Source of the DNA: DATJHM01 sp035493895
GTDB lineage: Bacteria > Chloroflexota > Ktedonobacteria > Ktedonobacterales > Ktedonobacteraceae
Assembly (NCBI GenBank): GCA_035493895.1
Contig: DATJHM010000138.1
Span: forward strand, 1-28,554
DNA length: 28,554 nt
Direction of reading: 5' to 3'
Shown here: piece after piece, positions 23,304 through 28,554 of the stretch
How the letters are laid out: the number at the start of each line of letters is the position of its first letter
Numbering within the stretch: position 1 is the stretch's first letter
Translations under genes and position numbers: made by a program
Notes under the pieces: model-generated
What the model was told of the DNA's origin: nothing
Databases searched by the model: none
What the model saw: only the letters and a program-made list of their open reading frames with translations

Positions 23304-24269
23304 ATGACGACTAGACCGCTTGTTGATCCTGAACTTGCAGCGATACTCGATCAGCTCCCTACCGTAGCCCTGACGGAAGAAATCGTCAAACAGGTGCGTA
23401 TGAGTCAGGCAATGAGTTCGCAAAAGCTTCCGAACCGCCCCGCATTCCCCGACATTGAGATCACTGAGCGCTTTGTGCCCGGTCCAGAAGGGGCACCCGA
23501 GGTGCGGGTACTGGTCTACCAGCCAATCGCGGTGGAGGGACCGAGATCGGCCTTGCTCTGGCTACACGGCGGTGGATATATCATGGGGTCTCCTGAGCAG
23601 GCAGATTTCACAGTAAAGAACATGGTATCAGCCGTTGGCTGTGTGGCTGTTTCGGTAGACTACCGCCTGGCACCTGAGACACGCCATCCTGGTCCCGTCG
23701 AGGATTGTTATGCTGCCTTGAAGTGGCTGCATACGCATGCGCGCGACCTGGGAGTCGATCCGACGCGCATCGCGATTGGGGGGAGTAGCGCAGGAGGGGG
23801 ATTGGCCGCTGCGCTTGGGTTGCTCGCCCGTGATCGGGGGGAGATTCCCCTGGTGTTCCAACTCTTGACCGCACCCATGCTCGATGATCGCACCTGTACG
23901 TTAGCAGAACCGCATCCCTACACCGGAGAATTCGTCTGGAACCGTGAAGCCAATCACTTTGGCTGGACCTCCCTGTTAGGTCAGGAACCAGGCTTGCCAG
24001 ATGTTTCGCCCTATGCGGCAGCGGCACGTGCTGCGCAGTTAGAGGGCCTCCCTCCTACATTCATCGATGTCGGTGCCCTGGATCTGTTTCTGGAAGAAGA
24101 TCTGGAGTATGCTCGTCGCCTCACACGAGCAGGGGTGCCAACGGAGTTCCATCTCTATCCCGGGGCCTACCACGGCTTCAGGATGGTCGCTAACGCACAG
24201 GTGACACAGACCGCCGCACGAGATCAGCTGGCAGCATTGCAACGTGCCCTTGGTGGTCCTAACCACTAA
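23304..24269 (+). CDS. HSL-family alpha/beta-hydrolase esterase, copy 2
   Basis: This 321-residue paralogue of the gene at 3596-4555 has the HGGG oxyanion motif near residue 88, GSSAG with Ser162, Asp260 and His290 (YHGF), all intact. The amino-acid sequence differs from copy 1 by roughly 28 substitutions plus a 4-residue insertion near residue 43 (PNRPAF region) and a different C-terminal tail. Most changes are conservative, so both enzymes are probably active on related acyl esters. The gene is divergent from arsR, with 201 bp between the start codons. The sister copies lie in opposite orientation about 19 kb apart. Confidence 0.92.
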   Translation: MTTRPLVDPELAAILDQLPTVALTEEIVKQVRMSQAMSSQKLPNRPAFPDIEITERFVPGPEGAPEVRVLVYQPIAVEGPRSALLWLHGGGYIMGSPEQADFTVKNMVSAVGCVAVSVDYRLAPETRHPGPVEDCYAALKWLHTHARDLGVDPTRIAIGGSSAGGGLAAALGLLARDRGEIPLVFQLLTAPMLDDRTCTLAEPHPYTGEFVWNREANHFGWTSLLGQEPGLPDVSPYAAAARAAQLEGLPPTFIDVGALDLFLEEDLEYARRLTRAGVPTEFHLYPGAYHGFRMVANAQVTQTAARDQLAALQRALGGPNH

Positions 24270-24278
24270 AGCTGTCTC

Positions 24279-24308
24279 TCTAGCCAGGAGGTATATCTCC
24301 TGGCTAGA
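24279..24308. terminator. 12-bp hairpin between convergent genes
   Basis: Arms 24279-24290 and 24297-24308 pair perfectly around a 6-nt loop. It lies 10 nt after esterase copy 2. No T run follows, so termination efficiency is uncertain. Confidence 0.5.
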
Positions 24309-24363
24309 CTCAACTGGATCTCATCGAAACGCCGCACTTACCTACACGCGATCCTTTCCTTCT

Positions 24364-25959
24364 CTAGGATTGAAGATACACGCGCGCGAAATTAATGATT
24401 GCTGAAGGCTGGAGTACGAAATTCTGGACGCTCGCACTTGTCGCCTGGACCGCAACCCCGTGATAGAGAAAGACCCAGGTGGCATCTTGCAGTATCAGTT
24501 GCTGGGCCTTCTGGTAATCGGTAGTGCGTTCTTTCTGATCATTGGACACACGGGCAGCATCCAGCAGCGCGTCAACCTGCGGGTTTGTAAGCTGGGTGTT
24601 ATTGAGCCCACCACCGCTATGAAACCAGGTATAGATATCCCCATCAGGATCTGGACGCCCGCTCCAGAAAAACATTCCGGCCTGATAGTTATGCGCCTGA
24701 GCATCGCTAAGCTCGATGGCGGCCGTCTCTTGCTTGATGGACACAGTGATTCCGGCTGGCTGTAATTCCGCCTGAATGAATTGCGCCTCCTGTGTGATGA
24801 GCGGTGAGCCACTGGCGATCAAGAGCGTAAAAGAGACGCCATGCGGCTTGCCTGCAAGCGCGAGTTCCTCCTTCGCTTTGTCGATATTATAGGTATACGG
24901 TACAAAGTTCTTGTCGTACGCCCAGCTACTTGGTGGGATAGGACCATTGGAAACAACGCCCACCCCCTTCAAGACATTGCTCAATATCTCCTGTCGATTC
25001 ACGCCATATTCGACGGCTCGACGCACATGCACATTGTCAAATGGCGCAGCTTTTGCGTTGATCTCGATACCGTAAAAGCTCAGAGCCGGGATCTGTTTGT
25101 AGACAAGTTCGGGCAGGGATTTCGCCGTCCCGATATCGGTCGGATCGATAGAGTCGGCAACGGTAATCGCCCCGGTTTGCAGGTTGGCAAATCGCTGCGT
25201 ACCATTCGTGATTGGACGATAGGTAATGGTATCCAGATAGGGAAGCGCATTTCCCTGCGCATCTTTCTGCCAGTAGTAGGGATTCTTTTTGATCGTCAGA
25301 TGATCGCCTTTCACCCAGTTGCTATACATAAAAGGTCCCGTTCCGGCACCGCCAGGGTCATTCGCGAAATTGGTCCCGGCTTTCTTGATGGCAGTTGGCG
25401 AGAGGATCATACCGGCGCGATCGGACAGAGTGGCTAAGAGGGGGGAGAAAGGCGCTTTCAAATTAAAGGCGACATGTGTGGCATCTATGGCCTGCACGGA
25501 CTGGACGTTGGATAACTCGCTGTAGCGTGGCGACGACGGCGTAGATAAAATACGATCAATGTTGAAGACAACGGCATCGGCATTAAACGGTGTACCATCC
25601 TGAAATTTCACGCCGGAACGCAGTGTAAATACCGGATGTGTGGGCGACGTATAGGTCCAGGACGTGGCAAGATCCGGCTGGACGGTATTCTGCTGATCGA
25701 CCTGTACCAGCGTATCATACATATTCAACATGACCTGCCGATCAACATACGCATTTGAGGTCAATGGATCAAGAGTGATCACATCTTGATTCAAGCCAAC
25801 GCTGATAGCGCCACCCACTTTCGTTTGAGGCTTCGTTGTATTGTTCTCACCACAGCTCGTCAGAATGAGTGCGGCAATAAGCAAAATTGCAGAGGTCGTA
25901 AGCCCCCATTTCTGTGCGAACCTGTACCTGTTCATACGTATCAACATAACGTGCATCAC
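24364..25959 (-). CDS. ABC transporter substrate-binding lipoprotein (SBP_bac_5, peptide/oligopeptide type)
   Basis: This 531-residue protein opens with a lipoprotein signal peptide: basic N-region, hydrophobic core about residues 19-33, lipobox LTSC with Cys36 as the acylated residue. The mature part has the family-5 pattern, with LNQDVITLDPLTSN, DTLVQVDQQNTVQPDLATSW, LRSGVKFQDGTPFNADAVVFNI, GTGPFMYSNW and VRRAVEYGVNRQ. It binds peptides, nickel complexes or other small molecules outside the membrane. No permease or ATPase genes are adjacent, so it may be an orphan binding protein. The GTG at 25959 is chosen because GGAGG lies 9 nt upstream; an ATG eight codons in (25935) is an alternative. 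Confidence 0.92.
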   Translation of the reverse strand: MMHVMLIRMNRYRFAQKWGLTTSAILLIAALILTSCGENNTTKPQTKVGGAISVGLNQDVITLDPLTSNAYVDRQVMLNMYDTLVQVDQQNTVQPDLATSWTYTSPTHPVFTLRSGVKFQDGTPFNADAVVFNIDRILSTPSSPRYSELSNVQSVQAIDATHVAFNLKAPFSPLLATLSDRAGMILSPTAIKKAGTNFANDPGGAGTGPFMYSNWVKGDHLTIKKNPYYWQKDAQGNALPYLDTITYRPITNGTQRFANLQTGAITVADSIDPTDIGTAKSLPELVYKQIPALSFYGIEINAKAAPFDNVHVRRAVEYGVNRQEILSNVLKGVGVVSNGPIPPSSWAYDKNFVPYTYNIDKAKEELALAGKPHGVSFTLLIASGSPLITQEAQFIQAELQPAGITVSIKQETAAIELSDAQAHNYQAGMFFWSGRPDPDGDIYTWFHSGGGLNNTQLTNPQVDALLDAARVSNDQKERTTDYQKAQQLILQDATWVFLYHGVAVQATSASVQNFVLQPSAIINFARVYLQS

Positions 25960-26754
25960 GGGTCAGTTCCTCCAATTCTTAGATGGACGACGCGTTCATG
26001 AATAAGCAATGGGGTAACTTGCCTGACAACACTGGCAGGAAGGAACAAATCCTGGAGCATACAATAATATGGCTATACGATATTTGCATATCCAGCAATA
26101 GAATATGCTTGCGCACAGATTTTTCCTCTGAAAAGTGAGAACTTGCGCTAGAGTATTCGCTTGCTAAAAACATTACTGATAAAAATATCGCATGTCAAGC
26201 TTTCGCTGATTCAGAGGGCACGCCTTAGCTCTCTCATATATGAGAAAATACTACTACTATAAACATGCAATTGCGTTACAAAATCATATTTAGAGCTACG
26301 GTTCCATTCACCTCTATTTTGGATGAGGCTAAAACGGCTGGAAAGCATATAAAGTATCTATAATGAGTGTTTACGCTGCCGAGGCTCCTGCTACAAAATA
26401 ATCCTGTGCACTTCATCCACATTCCGGCGACAAAATTGCGACAGAGTGGCAATTATTGTCTGGCTAATACTTTTAATATAGCAGAATACAGCAAAATATC
26501 TGCTTTTGTGTCATATCATATACGTATGTTATTTTTAGATTGCATTAATTTTCGAGATATTCTGAATATATATGGCGTAAAATATACAACAATGCTTGCT
26601 TCAATTTGAATATTCATAGCTGACTCAAAGAAGAAAGATAAGTATACAGAGATGTACCGCCCGCATGAGAATTTCAGAGCTGAATGACAGAGCAAAGATC
26701 GCCGAGGAAGAACACTATTACACGTTCCATTGATTTGATTTTGTGGAGGATAGC
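25960..26754. other. Long AT-rich divergent intergenic region
   Basis: About 795 bp between the substrate-binding protein and the APC permease, visibly richer in A and T than its neighbours. It holds a leftward promoter candidate (26170-26198) and a perfect 14-bp palindrome TCTCATATATGAGA (26232-26245). Short frames here have no binding site or family signal, so I call none. Confidence 0.5.
26170..26198 (-). promoter_or_regulatory. Candidate promoter of the substrate-binding protein gene
   Basis: On the minus strand a perfect TTGACA (26193-26198), 17-nt spacer, weak TAATGT (26170-26175). It would give a leader of about 200 nt. Confidence 0.35.
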
Positions 26755-28203
26755 GTGCAGCAGAACAAAAAAACATTTGTTCAAAGATTAGGGTTTATTG
26801 AAGTTCTTGCTTTGTCGGCCGCGTTAATGGCTCCGACAACGGGTGTCGCTCTGAACACCCCATTTATTGCTCAATCCGCTGGTTTTAACGTCCCCCTCAT
26901 TTTTGTGATTACGACCATTGCGATCCTCGCCATCGGGGTAGCGTTTATCCGTCTCTCGAAACAATTTGCGCATGCCGGGTCCGTCTACGGTTTGACGAAG
27001 GAAGTGCTAGGGACGCCATTCGGACTGGTATCCGGATGGGCCTTACTGCTTACGTACGCCTGCTTTATTACGGCTTTGCTTGGTGGATTTGGTGAGTTCG
27101 CACAACTGTTTATCAACGACATTACCGGGTTGCAAGTTCCATGGTGGCTCTATTCGGTTCTGGGAGGTATATTGATCTGGTGGTTTGCTTTCAATGACAT
27201 TCGGTTCTCCACACGCCTGATGCTCCTGCTGGAATTAATCAGTATTGTGTTGACAGTGTTTGCTTCCATTATGATTATCATCTTCGCAAAACATACGGGT
27301 TCCGCTGCAACGCAACCATTTGTTCCTCAGACAGCTCAAATTGGCGGGATGGGGAGTGCGCTTATCTTCGGACTGATGACATTCATCGGCTTTGAAGGGG
27401 CGGCTATCCTGGGGGAGGAGGCGGAAAATTCCAGCAAATCGGTGCCAAGAGCACTCCTGTTGAGCTTGATTATTGCCGGGGTATTTTTCACCTTTGTCAG
27501 CTATGCGCAAACGCTTGGCTTCGGGTTTACGCCAACCGGCGTGGCACAATTTGCGCACTCAGCCGCCCCTATGAACGATCTGTCCTCTCGCTATATTGGT
27601 TCCTGGATGGCAACAGTGTTGAACGGAGGAGCGGTCATAAGCACTTTCGCATGTGCACTGGCTAGCCTGAATGGAGCATCGCATATGGTGTTCGCATTGT
27701 CCAGAGATCGCTTCCTGCCAGCGGAACTTTCGCGCGTGCATCAAAAGACGCAATCGCCACGATCGGCGGTAACGTTCTCGGCAATTGTTGGCGGTATTCT
27801 CTTGCTTATCGCTATCCCCACGATCCAAAGTCCGTCCGGCGTGTATGGTGATATGAGTGCGCTGGCAACGTTTGGCGTCATTGTTGCGTATGGCATGGTC
27901 AATATTGCCTCGCTTGCTAAATTTACAAAGGATGATGTGAGGCAAGGGAAGATACATTATCTGGTAGCGCCTGTGATCGGGATATTGCTGCTGGCTTATA
28001 CCTTTTATGCAAACATTTACCCTGTTCCTCTGCCGCCACTCAATTATTTCCCCTATGTTCTGGTAGTATATTTACTGCTAGGTACAGCCTATTCATTTTC
28101 ATTGCGGAACAGGTTGACACGAAGATCAACCATGAGTGAACCTGTTATCAGTGAGGATCCACTCGCTACTAGTGAAGATCAACTCCAAGGAGAAGTCCTA
28201 TGA
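26755..28203 (+). CDS. APC-family amino acid/polyamine-type permease
   Basis: This is about 482 residues with twelve or so hydrophobic segments. N-terminal LGFIEVLALSAALMAPTTGVAL is the APC (AA_permease_2) first helix with its unwound region. FGLMTFIGFEGAAILGEEAENSSKSVPRALL is the conserved helix 6-7 segment with the FEG and P-R-A motifs. ALSRDRFLPAELSRVH follows helix 8. It imports amino acids, amines or related amides by proton or ion coupling. The GTG at 26755 is preferred because GGAGG lies 5 nt upstream; the GTG at 26743 would place the binding site inside the gene. Its stop overlaps the start of the amidase gene by 4 nt, so the substrate may be an amide. Confidence 0.92.
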   Translation: MQQNKKTFVQRLGFIEVLALSAALMAPTTGVALNTPFIAQSAGFNVPLIFVITTIAILAIGVAFIRLSKQFAHAGSVYGLTKEVLGTPFGLVSGWALLLTYACFITALLGGFGEFAQLFINDITGLQVPWWLYSVLGGILIWWFAFNDIRFSTRLMLLLELISIVLTVFASIMIIIFAKHTGSAATQPFVPQTAQIGGMGSALIFGLMTFIGFEGAAILGEEAENSSKSVPRALLLSLIIAGVFFTFVSYAQTLGFGFTPTGVAQFAHSAAPMNDLSSRYIGSWMATVLNGGAVISTFACALASLNGASHMVFALSRDRFLPAELSRVHQKTQSPRSAVTFSAIVGGILLLIAIPTIQSPSGVYGDMSALATFGVIVAYGMVNIASLAKFTKDDVRQGKIHYLVAPVIGILLLAYTFYANIYPVPLPPLNYFPYVLVVYLLLGTAYSFSLRNRLTRRSTMSEPVISEDPLATSEDQLQGEVL

Positions 28204-28554
28204 CAACATCATACTTAGGGAAACATCATATTCATGCCCATTGGGACCGAAAGATCAAACCGGTCATGGAGATCATGCCTGGGAAAGAATTGTTCTTTGA
28301 CCTGCCCGACGCCTCAAATGGCGAGGTCACGCACGGTTCGACGGCTGAACAGATCGGGCAAATGGACTTTCGGAAAATGGACCCGCTCATTGGGCCGATA
28401 TGGGTTGAAGGGGCCGAACCCGGAGATGCCCTGGAAATTGAGATTCTCGAGATTAAACCGAAGCGCTTCGGCTGGACGGGACTGCTCCCCAACTTTGGCT
28501 TGCTCGCGGATCATTTTACCGAGCCTCGCTTAACGATCTGGGATCTTGATGATC
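28200..28554 (+). CDS. Acetamidase/formamidase family protein, N-terminal part
   Basis: The frame is open to the window edge, with 118 codons visible. The N-terminus has HHIHAHWDRKIKPVMEIMPG, then DLPDASNGEVTHGS, then DPLIGPIWVEGAEPGDALEIEIL and WTGLLPNFGLLADHF. This matches the FmdA/AmdA acetamidase-formamidase family, which hydrolyses short-chain amides to ammonia and the acid. The ATG at 28200 overlaps the permease stop (ATGA) and follows AGGAG at 7 nt, giving clear translational coupling. The amide taken up by the permease is a plausible substrate. The rest of the gene is outside the window. Confidence 0.93.
   Translation, partial: MTTSYLGKHHIHAHWDRKIKPVMEIMPGKELFFDLPDASNGEVTHGSTAEQIGQMDFRKMDPLIGPIWVEGAEPGDALEIEILEIKPKRFGWTGLLPNFGLLADHFTEPRLTIWDLDD

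Noticed and set aside
3596..24269. The two esterase copies as ends of a composite transposon
   Set aside because: No transposase, terminal inverted repeats or target duplications, and about 19 kb of unrelated ordinary genes lie between them.
25979..26776. Several 60-86-codon frames in the AT-rich gap
   Set aside because: None has a ribosome binding site or family motif; open frames of this size are expected by chance here.

Overview
The window looks like a chromosomal segment of a soil-type, mid-GC bacterium. Several traits would fit a Ktedonobacteria-like Chloroflexota: a large soluble multi-GAF histidine kinase, an XRE regulator with a long TPR-like tail, a geranylgeranyl-reductase-family flavoprotein, mycoredoxin-like glutaredoxin, CoxG-type proteins and ArsR/AHSA1 pairs. 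That placement is inference from gene style only; no rRNA or other taxonomic marker is present. Genes are short operons on both strands with good Shine-Dalgarno sites and many near-consensus sigma-70-type promoters. I see no transposase, integrase, CRISPR array or tRNA.

Layout. 1-4.6 kb: end of a FAD aromatic hydroxylase, a stand-alone PolX-like helix-hairpin-helix protein, a geranylgeranyl-reductase-like oxidoreductase, a CGDC glutaredoxin, and an HSL-family esterase (copy 1). 4.8-7.7 kb: a DUF2071 protein, a CoxG plus SAM-methyltransferase operon, and a second CoxG whose 3' end carries a 22-bp tandem duplication. 8.1-13 kb: an unrecognised protein with a tail-fibre-like C-terminal domain, then an overlapping operon of a 974-residue GAF/PAS histidine kinase and an HD phosphohydrolase. 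13.2-18.8 kb: an ASKHA-like protein overlapping a YihY/BrkB membrane protein tail to tail, a repeat-bearing intergenic region, a small J-domain protein with a partial 3' duplicate, a Pro/Gln-rich zinc-ribbon protein and an XRE-TPR regulator. 19.1-21.6 kb: ureC and ureG, without ureA, ureB, ureE, ureF or ureD nearby. 21.7-24.3 kb: two AHSA1-type SRPBCC genes, an ArsR regulator and esterase copy 2. 24.4-28.55 kb: an oligopeptide-type ABC substrate-binding lipoprotein, and divergent from it an APC permease followed by an acetamidase/formamidase.

How parts work together. The clearest regulatory circuit is ArsR/AHSA1. The arsR-ahsa1b promoter and the separate promoter of the downstream ahsa1a both carry the same operator, TTAAC-N6-GTTAA, directly after the -10 box. 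At ahsa1a this operator is the core of a perfect 23-bp-arm inverted repeat that also covers the ribosome binding site. Transcripts from its own promoter should begin in the loop, whereas read-through transcripts would fold the binding site away. Several genes point to nitrogen scavenging: ureC-ureG, acetamidase with an amino-acid-type permease, and a peptide-binding protein. UreG ends in a histidine-rich tail that may replace part of the missing nickel-handling machinery. The two esterases are a recent duplication that kept its promoter.
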